Shown: one piece after another, positions 1-6,665 of the stretch
Layout of the letters: each line of letters opens with the position of its first letter
Position numbering within the stretch: position 1 is the stretch's first letter
Assembly: GCA_024511395.1 (NCBI GenBank)
Contig: JANELJ010000123.1
Location: forward strand, 1-6,686
Source: Gammaproteobacteria bacterium
Lineage (GTDB): Bacteria > Pseudomonadota > Gammaproteobacteria > GRL18
Direction of reading: 5' to 3'
Length of the DNA stretch: 6,686 nt
Notes under the pieces: generated by a model
Told to the model about the DNA's origin: nothing
The model's input: the letters and a program-made list of their open reading frames with translations, nothing else
The model's database searches: none
Translations under genes and position numbers: made by a program

Positions 1-49
1 AATATTTCTTTATAAATCAATGCACTATGTTTTATTCAGGGCAGACTAT
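1..49. other. Spacer downstream of the amidase gene
   Basis: This short AT-rich stretch follows the amidase stop codon. The minus strand contains no ATG here, so the next gene of the cluster (tldD in related gammaproteobacteria, by family knowledge) is not reached. I see no hairpin followed by a T-run that would mark a terminator. Confidence 0.6.
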
Positions 50-895
50 TTAGGTTAAATGACAAGGCAGCCGGATATGTTCCAGCACCGGGAAACTCTT
101 GCGGATCTGCTTGAGCTTATCCGGTTCTATATCACAGATAGCAAAGCCTGAACCTCTGGGTAAACTGTCCATTACACCGCCCCATGGATCAATAATCATA
201 CTATGACCAAAGGTTTCACGGCCATTGACATGATAACCACCCTGGGCTGAAGACACCACAAAACACAGGTTTTCTATAGCTCTGGCCCGGTTCAGTACTT
301 CCCAGTGCGCTTTACCCGTGGTGGCTGTAAAGGAAGAAGCCAGGGCCAGAATTTCCATACCCTCTGATGTCATTTCCCTGAACAGTTCCGGAAAGCGCAG
401 GTCATAACAGATGGCCAGCCCCAATTTACCGAAAGGGGTATCAACCACCACGACTTGGTCTCCGGCTTCTGTAAAAGAGGATTCATTATAGGCTCCACCC
501 TGTTCACCAAAATCAATATCGAACAGGTGAATCTTGTCATAACGAGCAACCTGCTCACCCTGGTCATTAAATAACAAACAGGCGGAACGCACTTTACCTA
601 GTGTATCACTGACCAGCGGTGTGGTACCCCCTACAAGCCAGATATTATGCTCCCTGGCCGTATTTGACAGAAAACTCTGAACCGGTGTCACATCATCTGA
701 ATGAATAGCTTCCAGCGATGGTTCTGCTACTTTCAGAGTATCCTGTTCGGACATTCCCATATGGGCAAAATTTTCCGGCAGAACCACCAGTTCAGCTCCC
801 TGTTTTACGGCATCCTGTATCAGTCGACTGGCTTCACTCAGGTTTGCACTGACATTCGGTCCAGAAGCCATCTGAATTGCTGCTACTTTTGACAT
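50..895 (-). CDS. Carbon-nitrogen hydrolase, Nit1-like (probable deaminated glutathione amidase)
   Basis: This is a 281-residue cytoplasmic enzyme of the nitrilase superfamily, complete and close to the usual 265-285 residues of Nit-type members. The catalytic triad is visible: Glu41 in LVVLPENF, Lys121 in YDKIHLFD and Cys163 in GLAICYDLRFPELF. Glu138 in YNES is probably the second structural glutamate. The HLFDID and CYDLRFPE signatures and the GHSMIIDPWG segment near residues 230-240 match the Nit1/NitFhit branch. That branch includes enzymes that hydrolyse deaminated glutathione to 2-oxoglutarate and cysteinylglycine, which is a metabolite-repair reaction. There is no signal peptide. The ATG start is supported by AGAGGA just upstream. 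The gene follows yhdP after 148 bases, the usual place for this family in the gammaproteobacterial rng-yhdP-tldD cluster. Family assignment is near certain. The substrate is inferred, and another omega-amidase-like activity is possible. Confidence 0.95.
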   Translation of the reverse strand: MSKVAAIQMASGPNVSANLSEASRLIQDAVKQGAELVVLPENFAHMGMSEQDTLKVAEPSLEAIHSDDVTPVQSFLSNTAREHNIWLVGGTTPLVSDTLGKVRSACLLFNDQGEQVARYDKIHLFDIDFGEQGGAYNESSFTEAGDQVVVVDTPFGKLGLAICYDLRFPELFREMTSEGMEILALASSFTATTGKAHWEVLNRARAIENLCFVVSSAQGGYHVNGRETFGHSMIIDPWGGVMDSLPRGSGFAICDIEPDKLKQIRKSFPVLEHIRLPCHLT

Positions 896-1043
896 TTTTC
901 CTCTAAAATTTCTGCACTGTGTTATAGAATTAGTGTTATATGTCTTTATCCGATACTGTTTTTACCATCCTGATAGAATCTATAGTTTCATCGATCAGTA
1001 CTGGAATTACAAGTTTACCCGGTAATGTCACCCATTCAAACAG
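896..1043 (-). other. yhdP-amidase spacer with open reading stretch
   Basis: This 148-base AT-rich spacer has no strong hairpin or terminator. The frame of yhdP stays open for 35 codons after its TAA, from 1043 down to a second TAA at 936-938. The peptide would begin LFEWVTLPGK and end VSDKDI. No Shine-Dalgarno stands before the only early alternative start, a GTG at 1029-1031, so I do not call it a gene. Two TATAAC hexamers (minus strand, 935-940 and 921-926) resemble -10 boxes for the amidase, but neither has a good -35 partner at normal spacing. Short perfect palindromes (CAGTACTG at 996-1003) are probably chance. Confidence 0.4.
899..904 (-). promoter_or_regulatory. Shine-Dalgarno of the amidase gene
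   Basis: On the minus strand AGAGGA lies three bases before the ATG at 893-895. This is a good match to the anti-Shine-Dalgarno, though spaced rather tightly. It is the clearest ribosome-binding site in the window and fixes the amidase start. Confidence 0.65.
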
Positions 1044-4000
1044 TTAATGAGTATGTTCTTCTTTCACCTCAGGCATGATTATCTTTGACTCATCCTCAAG
1101 ACCAAACAGATTTTTTAAATTTTCCAGGGTATTATCAGACAGCTCACCTTTCTTAATCACTGGATCATACCAGCTGCCTGTAACAGTATAGCTCATCGCA
1201 GTCACTTTATTGAGCTGTGAACCTAATAATTTCTGTCCCACCCAGGCAACAGCCGCTCCCGCCGGTCCTGCAACAGCAGCGCCGGCAATAGGTAAAGTTG
1301 CAGAAATTTCCGGTACCACAAGCACTTTTTCATCATAATCTTCCGCCGCCAGCCCCATCCTGCCGGTCACCAGAATTTTAGCACTGGGTGCCTGAACCAT
1401 AAAATTATCAGTATAGGCATTGCCCCTGGTAATACGAAAATCACCCTTAATTTTTTCAAATTCATATCCCTCATCAGAGACATCAGTGAAATCAAGTGAA
1501 ATTCGCCGTGCCAGTGCATTCATATTTAACAGTCCCAAGATACGTCCGGCCGCTCCCAGCTTACCTTCCAGATAAGCACCTTTTTCCACTTTGATGGATA
1601 GTTTACCTTCAATAACATCCTTTGAATAATCGGCTGGACCACCCGGCCAGCTAAGATAACCGGATATCCTAGCTTTACCGCCTCGCATTAATTGATCATA
1701 ACCGAGCATATCCAGAAAATCCTCAAAGGAACTGATATCCAGAGTCCCTTCCATATCCATTTCCGGCAAACTGTTCCAGTGATGCCACTTTCCCTTGCCT
1801 GAAAAAGTCAGTATATCACCTTTAAGTTTCACAGCATCCAGAACAATACTTTTATCAATACGGGAAGTTTTTATAGTTAATTTGCCTAAATCACTGTTAG
1901 CCAGTTTAAGGGACTGGATATAACCATTGACAAGCGGCATATTCTGGGGGCTTAAATAACTTTTTTCTGGTTCTGATTTGGCACTGAAGCTGGTCTCTGC
2001 AGAATCATTTTCCACATCCGGTTCGGGCAGTACCACTGCAGTTAAAGCCAGCTCCACAGGTATTTTCCAGTTTACCTCAATGGGAGCTTTATTATTTTTA
2101 GTTTCAACATGATCAGACAATGAACTTATCACTTTTTGCCATTGACTATAAGGCAGCAAAGGTAACTTGCCGCTCAGCTTCAGAGCTTTCCTGGTGGGTA
2201 AATAAGCCTGTCCTGTCCCAAACTGCACAGCACCCTTAATTAACTGCAACGATTCAGCCTCCCCATTAATAGTAAACAGTGCAGAAATAATACTGGAATA
2301 TGAAAAGGCCAGATTAGAATTTCTGCTGTCGGTATAAGATACCTGCAGACTATGAGATTCTCCGGCTGTTTTAGAAAATGGAAAAGGCAGTTTTGATTCT
2401 ATTCCCATAAGGCCTGAAGCCACAGAAAATGCAAAAGGCCGATGTTCATTGGGCAGATTCACATCAATATTGACATGACTGTTTCCGGAAATATAATCAC
2501 TCAGGTTCGATATATTTTCAGGGATCACCTTATATTTTTTTAGCTGGTCAACCGAAATCCGGGTATCGATGGCAATATTGATATCCGGAGATATATTCTT
2601 CTTGCTGTTTCGATGTATTCCGTGTGAACTTTTAATACGAACCTTAGCCTTATTACCCATAATTCTGGCAGTCAATTTTTCAGCATTAATATCCTGATTG
2701 TATACCTGTACTACGCCATTGAGTTCACTGACCATTCCCTGCCTGCGATCAAAGCTAGGTGGATAATAATCAATATTGTCCAAGGCGATTTTAACCCTGG
2801 TCTCTGGCTCTCCTTCTTCAGTTGGAATAACCAGGTTTAAATTAATATCAATTTTACCCTGAGCATCCAGCATTGCTGTAACATCTGCAGAGGCCAGCTG
2901 AGACTGATTTAAAAAATGAATACCATCTTTAATCGTACTGTCAATATCACCGTTAAGTCGTAAAATCGACTCATCATAGTCCTGTATATCCGTATGTATA
3001 TTTCTTGATATAGAAGAAAAAATCCGGCTGTAATCGGACTCTATCCACATGCCCTGTTCGGTAAACTGTATCTGCGAACGGATATCCTGCAGTTTCGGCC
3101 AGCCGGGTGTATAATCCAGCTCTACATCACGGGTGTTAAACACAATATCCATGGTGCCAGAATAATCCTCAAAGGGAAACTGACTGACTTCTCCTCTAAA
3201 CACTACGCCACCGTCCGTTCCCCATCCCGAAACAATGGCATTATCCAGCCATTTAACCAACCCCTGATTCATAATATGTGCCGGCAGATAAAAGGACGTG
3301 TACTTAACATTGGCATTCTGATAATAACCGCTAAGATCCATTAATAGCGGGCCGTTTTCAGGAAACCACAGTTTTAAATCCGCCTGAGCTTTAAGATGCG
3401 GATTGCTAAAATCAATATCCTTTACCCCCAGCAGCCACTGTTGTTCCATTTTCTGCCAGTAGATTTCAGCACCAAGTTTATCCACAGGCCAGGTATCACG
3501 AAACAGGGATTTAAGATAAACACTCATATCATGGCTATTGACGTAAGCCCGTCCTCTGTTCCTGTTTAATAATAGGCTAGCTGATAAATTGCGTATTTTC
3601 GGTATACTGTGCAGGGCATTTAAACCAAAATCATTCAATTCCAGAGAGACCTGATAATCGCTTATATCAATAGGCATATCCAAGTTCTTAAAAGTAATAT
3701 CCGCTTTAAGATTTTTCAGCTCACCCCGGGGTTTTATACGCTGATAAAGGTTTTTACTGAAACTTTCCGAGGAAAAGAAGTTAATAACATGGTTAATCTC
3801 GCCAAACTGTAAACAGTTTAAATAAACCTGTATAGAAGGTTTTGAATTCAGGTTTCTGAAATGGAGTTGTATTCTTTTATTGGAAATGATTTTTCCATCA
3901 ATATTAAAATTAACATCAAAAAAATCCGCTACCCAGTCTGTACGTACTTTTTTATGCCGTTTAAAGCGGAATTTTCCATCTATACGATTAAAATAAATCA

Positions 4001-4973
4001 GCTCTTTGGTGTCCTCACGCTTTAACTGTGCGTCATTAATATAAGCTTCACCCTGGATACTCTGTAATTTACCGTGTTTTATTAAAGCCCAGCTGCGCAT
4101 CCCCATATCAATGTTATCCAGCTCATAATTTCCCAGCTGAATAAACTGTTCACCCAACAGATACAGTAAAGTCGGATAATCCAGTCCTTCCAGATTGCTG
4201 TATATCTGACCATTCCATTGTTTAATTTTATTAACCGGCCCCTTAAAGTCCAGCCTGAGTTCTGCCCTGACACCGGTCTCGTTCATGGATGTTGTAATAC
4301 TGACCTGGTGCCGCTCACTCTGGTTGCGCATTCTTATATTAACATCATTAAGCAGTACGTTTGGATATTCTTCAGTTTCATCAACAAAGTAAATTTCACT
4401 GTGGGTAATAATAAAATTAGACTGGTTAAGCAGTTTTAAATAGGCAGGCTGATTATTCTGTGCTGCATTTTTGTCAATAGCATTATTACCGTACAGTGGC
4501 ATCTCTGAGAGCAGAAACTTACCCTGTTTATTGCGCTGGATAAAAGCATGAAAACCATCCAGTTTTAGGGTATTAATAATTGGCTGGGATTTTAACAGGG
4601 ACTGGATGGTATCAATGGATATGGATGCCGAATGAAAATTGAAGCGGGAAGTATTTTTATCCTTATACTGGATAACAAAATTTTTCAGATAAATCGAAGG
4701 GTAAAGCAGATCAATGTTTATTTTAACATTATCAAAAGAAATCGACTGTTCCAGTTGCTGTTCGATAAAACGTTCTATTAACTGTGGATTGGATTCAAGA
4801 TAAAGAGCCAACCCGCGTACCAGAAGTAATAATACAGCCAGCAGCACCAGAATAAAAACAATCAGGTTATGATGAAAGCGCCATACTTTATACAAAGCCG
4901 TTTTGCTCCATTGCAGGATACTGTTCTGCTCTGGCGACTTTGGCTCGGATGACATTTGTTCACTTTGTTCCAT
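1044..4973 (-). CDS. yhdP: YhdP, AsmA-like inner-to-outer membrane phospholipid transport protein
   Basis: This 1309-residue protein is slightly longer than Escherichia coli YhdP (about 1266). A 35-residue N-terminal tail with basic residues near the membrane is followed by one transmembrane helix at about residues 36-58 (LIVFILVLLAVLLLLV). The rest should therefore lie in the periplasm. The body is a long run of beta-rich segments with alternating hydrophobic residues, as in the YhdP/DUF3971 central region. The C-terminus shows the AsmA-like end: a Gly/Ala-rich hydrophobic segment at about 1228-1250, then YTVTGSWYDPVIKK at about 1262-1275, a motif typical of YhdP tails. In E. coli YhdP, TamB and YdbH are partly redundant bridges carrying phospholipids to the outer membrane along a hydrophobic groove. 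An in-frame TGA directly before this ATG (4974-4976) rules out a longer start. No strong ribosome site is seen, and Met7 (4953-4955) is an alternative start. The gene lies 132 bases after rng. Confidence 0.95.
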   Translation of the reverse strand: MEQSEQMSSEPKSPEQNSILQWSKTALYKVWRFHHNLIVFILVLLAVLLLLVRGLALYLESNPQLIERFIEQQLEQSISFDNVKINIDLLYPSIYLKNFVIQYKDKNTSRFNFHSASISIDTIQSLLKSQPIINTLKLDGFHAFIQRNKQGKFLLSEMPLYGNNAIDKNAAQNNQPAYLKLLNQSNFIITHSEIYFVDETEEYPNVLLNDVNIRMRNQSERHQVSITTSMNETGVRAELRLDFKGPVNKIKQWNGQIYSNLEGLDYPTLLYLLGEQFIQLGNYELDNIDMGMRSWALIKHGKLQSIQGEAYINDAQLKREDTKELIYFNRIDGKFRFKRHKKVRTDWVADFFDVNFNIDGKIISNKRIQLHFRNLNSKPSIQVYLNCLQFGEINHVINFFSSESFSKNLYQRIKPRGELKNLKADITFKNLDMPIDISDYQVSLELNDFGLNALHSIPKIRNLSASLLLNRNRGRAYVNSHDMSVYLKSLFRDTWPVDKLGAEIYWQKMEQQWLLGVKDIDFSNPHLKAQADLKLWFPENGPLLMDLSGYYQNANVKYTSFYLPAHIMNQGLVKWLDNAIVSGWGTDGGVVFRGEVSQFPFEDYSGTMDIVFNTRDVELDYTPGWPKLQDIRSQIQFTEQGMWIESDYSRIFSSISRNIHTDIQDYDESILRLNGDIDSTIKDGIHFLNQSQLASADVTAMLDAQGKIDINLNLVIPTEEGEPETRVKIALDNIDYYPPSFDRRQGMVSELNGVVQVYNQDINAEKLTARIMGNKAKVRIKSSHGIHRNSKKNISPDINIAIDTRISVDQLKKYKVIPENISNLSDYISGNSHVNIDVNLPNEHRPFAFSVASGLMGIESKLPFPFSKTAGESHSLQVSYTDSRNSNLAFSYSSIISALFTINGEAESLQLIKGAVQFGTGQAYLPTRKALKLSGKLPLLPYSQWQKVISSLSDHVETKNNKAPIEVNWKIPVELALTAVVLPEPDVENDSAETSFSAKSEPEKSYLSPQNMPLVNGYIQSLKLANSDLGKLTIKTSRIDKSIVLDAVKLKGDILTFSGKGKWHHWNSLPEMDMEGTLDISSFEDFLDMLGYDQLMRGGKARISGYLSWPGGPADYSKDVIEGKLSIKVEKGAYLEGKLGAAGRILGLLNMNALARRISLDFTDVSDEGYEFEKIKGDFRITRGNAYTDNFMVQAPSAKILVTGRMGLAAEDYDEKVLVVPEISATLPIAGAAVAGPAGAAVAWVGQKLLGSQLNKVTAMSYTVTGSWYDPVIKKGELSDNTLENLKNLFGLEDESKIIMPEVKEEHTH

Positions 4974-5000
4974 TCAGAATGGTTCACTCTAAGATACAAT
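4973..5000 (+). promoter_or_regulatory. Possible plus-strand sigma-70 promoter facing the hairpin cluster
   Basis: TTCAGA (4973-4978) and TACAAT (4995-5000) match four and five of six consensus positions, with a 16-base spacer. Transcription would begin near 5007, just before the first hairpin at 5021, and run antisense to the operon. The -10 is good and the -35 only fair. AT-rich spacers often contain such pairs by chance, so this is a candidate only. Confidence 0.25.
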
Positions 5001-5020
5001 AAGAGCTATTGATATTACAT

Positions 5021-5048
5021 AGTGTGCATCCATTTATTGATGCACACT
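5021..5048. repeat. Perfect 10-bp inverted repeat, hairpin 1
   Basis: AGTGTGCATC (5021-5030) and GATGCACACT (5039-5048) are exact reverse complements around an 8-base AT-rich loop. No T-run follows on either strand, so it is not a classical terminator. It is the first of three near-contiguous hairpins between rng and yhdP. In the operon transcript it would sit about 45 bases before the yhdP start. Confidence 0.8.
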
Positions 5049-5077
5049 GGCGGCACAGTGATGTGCCGCTCATTTTT
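5049..5077 (+). terminator. GC-rich hairpin 2 with T-run on the plus strand (terminator-like)
   Basis: GCGGCACA (5050-5057) pairs perfectly with TGTGCCGC (5062-5069) around a GTGA loop. A G-T wobble (5049 with 5070) could extend the stem. Read on the plus strand, the loop is a GNRA-type tetraloop, and TCATTTTT follows (5070-5077), a weak to moderate intrinsic-terminator pattern. Read on the minus strand, the direction of the genes, the loop is TCAC and no T-run follows, so it should not end the rng-yhdP message. It could stop antisense transcription or end a small plus-strand RNA. It may equally be part of an intergenic palindromic repeat. Confidence 0.45.
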
Positions 5078-5100
5078 GACGACAGTAAGTCGTTGAAAAT
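5072..5100. repeat. 12-bp inverted repeat with central wobbles, hairpin 3
   Basis: ATTTTTGACGAC (5072-5083) faces GTCGTTGAAAAT (5089-5100) around a 5-base loop, AGTAA. Ten pairs are Watson-Crick. The two central pairs (5077 with 5095, 5078 with 5094) are U-G and G-U in a plus-strand RNA, but become C-A and A-C mismatches in the minus-strand RNA. The fold is thus more stable antisense to the genes. It lies six bases from the rng stop codon. Confidence 0.7.
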
Positions 5101-5105
5101 GGACA

Positions 5106-6566
5106 CTACATAGGTACCACATCATACTGTTCCTGATTGTATTCATTGTCTATCTGCAGCTGGATAGAGCATTGCATAAATTCTTCAAGTTCAGCAATGG
5201 CTGATGATTCTTCATCCATTAAATAGTCGCCCACTTTTCGGGAGGTCAACACCAGCAGTTTCGGAGTATCGAACTGGCGGGCTTCACGAATTATTTCACG
5301 AAATATTTCAAAGGCTACCGTTTCAACAGTTTTAACCGTACCCTTACCGTTACAGACCGGACAGGGCTCACATAAAATATGCTCCAAGCTTTCTCTGGTT
5401 CGCTTGCGGGTCATTTCCACCAGCCCCAAGTTGGATACTTCAGTAATGCAGGTTTTAGCGTGGTCTTTTTCTAGAGCTTTTTCAAAAGCTCGCAAGACCT
5501 GGCGTCGATGTTCGGCATCTTTCATATCAATAAAATCAATAATAATAATACCGCCCAAATTACGCAGCTTGAGCTGTCTGACGATAGCCTGGGTGGCTTC
5601 CAGATTGGTTTTGAATATAGTTTCTTCAAGGTTGCGATTGCCAACATAACCGCCGGTATTGATATCTACCGTCGTCATGGCCTCAGTTTGATCGATAATC
5701 AGGTAGCCGCCGGATTTTAGCTTAATTTTGGACTGCAGTGCTTTTTGAATTTCATCTTCTACCCCGTAAAGATCAAAGATAGGCCGTTCCCCTGGGTAAT
5801 ATTCAATTTTCGGTGCCAGTTCAGGAATAAACTTATTGGCAAACTTAATCACCTTATTATAGGTTTCCCTGGAATCAATACGAATAGCATCAATATTACT
5901 ATACGCAATATCGCGCATGACTTTCATAGCTAGGGGCAGGTCTTCATAAACCAGCGAACCGATGGGGACCGCTTTACTGTTTTCCTGAATGGAGCCCCAC
6001 AATTTCTGCAGAAAAGCCATATCCGCATGTACCGCTTTTTCTGAAATACCTTCTGCTACCGTACGGACAATATAACCACCACCGTTAAACTCAGGTAAAA
6101 AGGACTTAATAATACCTTTTAAACGCTCACGCTCTGTTTCATCTTCCAGTTTCTGGGAAACTCCGATATGAGATGAGTTAGGCATATAAACCAGGTATCG
6201 TGCCGGTATAGTAATATGAGTAGTCAGACGGGCACCTTTAGTACCCATGGGATCTTTTACCACCTGCACCAAGATATCCTGACCATCCCTGAGCACATCG
6301 GTAATAGTCAGTTCCTGTTCATCGGATTTTTTTTCATCTGCAGTAATAATATCTGACAAATGAAGAAAAGCCGTCCTGTCCAGGCCAATATCAAGAAAAG
6401 CGGCCTGCATACCGGGCAGTACCCGGCAGACCTTGCCTTTATAAATGTTACAGACCAGACCACGCCGGCTGGCCCGCTCAATAATAACTTCCTGGAGCAT
6501 ACCGTTTTCAATGGTTGCAACACGTGTCTCCTGGGGCGTTACATTGATCAGTAGTTCATCACTCAT
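5106..6566 (-). CDS. rng: Ribonuclease G
   Basis: RNase G is a cytoplasmic 5'-end-dependent endoribonuclease that matures the 16S rRNA 5' end and cleaves some mRNAs. The protein is 486 residues from the ATG chosen here, against 489 in E. coli, and it lacks the long scaffold tail of RNase E. An S1 RNA-binding domain (about residues 35-115, with NIYKGKVCRVLPGMQAAFLDIG) comes first. The 5'-sensor Arg168-Thr169 follows in IVRTVAEG. Catalytic Asp301 with Asn303 lies in VDINTG, and Asp344 in IIIIDFID. The zinc-link cysteines 402 and 405 sit in CPVC. The end, YNQEQYDVVPM, closely matches the E. coli C-terminus. I start at the ATG of MSDELLINVTPQETRVA, which aligns with the E. coli N-terminus. A TTG four codons upstream (6576-6578) is in frame but overlaps the Shine-Dalgarno-like bases. 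The gene is first in a co-oriented set with yhdP and the amidase. Confidence 0.97.
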   Translation of the reverse strand: MSDELLINVTPQETRVATIENGMLQEVIIERASRRGLVCNIYKGKVCRVLPGMQAAFLDIGLDRTAFLHLSDIITADEKKSDEQELTITDVLRDGQDILVQVVKDPMGTKGARLTTHITIPARYLVYMPNSSHIGVSQKLEDETERERLKGIIKSFLPEFNGGGYIVRTVAEGISEKAVHADMAFLQKLWGSIQENSKAVPIGSLVYEDLPLAMKVMRDIAYSNIDAIRIDSRETYNKVIKFANKFIPELAPKIEYYPGERPIFDLYGVEDEIQKALQSKIKLKSGGYLIIDQTEAMTTVDINTGGYVGNRNLEETIFKTNLEATQAIVRQLKLRNLGGIIIIDFIDMKDAEHRRQVLRAFEKALEKDHAKTCITEVSNLGLVEMTRKRTRESLEHILCEPCPVCNGKGTVKTVETVAFEIFREIIREARQFDTPKLLVLTSRKVGDYLMDEESSAIAELEEFMQCSIQLQIDNEYNQEQYDVVPM

Positions 6567-6574
6567 TACATAGT

Positions 6575-6581
6575 TCAACCT
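6575..6581 (-). promoter_or_regulatory. Weak Shine-Dalgarno of rng
   Basis: AGGTTGA on the minus strand lies eight bases before the ATG at 6564-6566 and is the only purine-rich match in the leader. It overlaps the upstream TTG (6576-6578), which argues for the ATG as the true start. The match is modest, so rng translation may be weak or coupled. Confidence 0.45.
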
Positions 6582-6593
6582 GAATAATACCGT

Positions 6594-6622
6594 TTTAAGC
6601 CTGACATCAAGCCAGGTTTAAA
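6594..6622. repeat. Inverted repeat in the rng leader, proximal
   Basis: TTTAAGCCTG (6594-6603) faces CAGGTTTAAA (6613-6622) around a 9-base loop. All pairs match except one, G6599 with T6617, which is a G-U wobble in plus-strand RNA and an A-C mismatch in the rng-sense RNA. The hairpin sits about 28 bases before the rng ATG. No T-run suited to termination follows in the rng direction. Confidence 0.6.
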
Positions 6623-6635
6623 GCAGCTGATTGCC

Positions 6636-6665
6636 CCGGTTTGATAAAAGACCCCATCAAACCGG
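6636..6665. repeat. Perfect 10-bp inverted repeat in the rng leader, distal
   Basis: CCGGTTTGAT (6636-6645) and ATCAAACCGG (6656-6665) are exact reverse complements around a 10-base loop. In the rng direction the stem is followed by GGCAATC, so it is not an intrinsic terminator. It could be a protein-binding palindrome or an RNA structure between rng and the gene upstream. The half-site CATCAAACCGG recurs in similar form as CATCAAGCCAGG at 6605-6616, inside the neighbouring hairpin. Confidence 0.7.

Noticed and set aside
970..998. CTGAT and ATCAG imperfect inverted repeat in the amidase spacer.
   Set aside because: There are only five pairs around a 19-base loop, well within chance for AT-rich sequence.
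4218..4439. Plus-strand open frame of 73 codons inside yhdP.
   Set aside because: It lies wholly antisense to a well-supported gene and has no recognisable domain. It is a shadow of the yhdP reading frame, as are the other overlapping frames within all three genes.
1044..4973. Identification as TamB or AsmA proper.
   Set aside because: The length, single N-terminal helix, YTVTGSWYDPVIKK C-terminal motif and position next to rng all fit YhdP. TamB is normally beside tamA, and AsmA is about half this size.
5021..5100. The hairpin series as a CRISPR array.
   Set aside because: The stems have different sequences and there are no identical direct repeats with regular spacers.
5106..6566. Identification as RNase E, not RNase G.
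   Set aside because: The protein ends after the zinc-link and small C-terminal region at 486 residues with the RNase G-like YNQEQYDVV end, and it has no long scaffold tail. The neighbouring yhdP also fits rng.
6584..6610. Possible rng promoter with TTGATG (6605-6610) and TATTAT (6584-6589) on the minus strand.
   Set aside because: The spacer is only 15 bases and the start would leave almost no leader before the ATG. TTGATG also lies within the loop of the proximal inverted repeat. Support is too weak for a feature.
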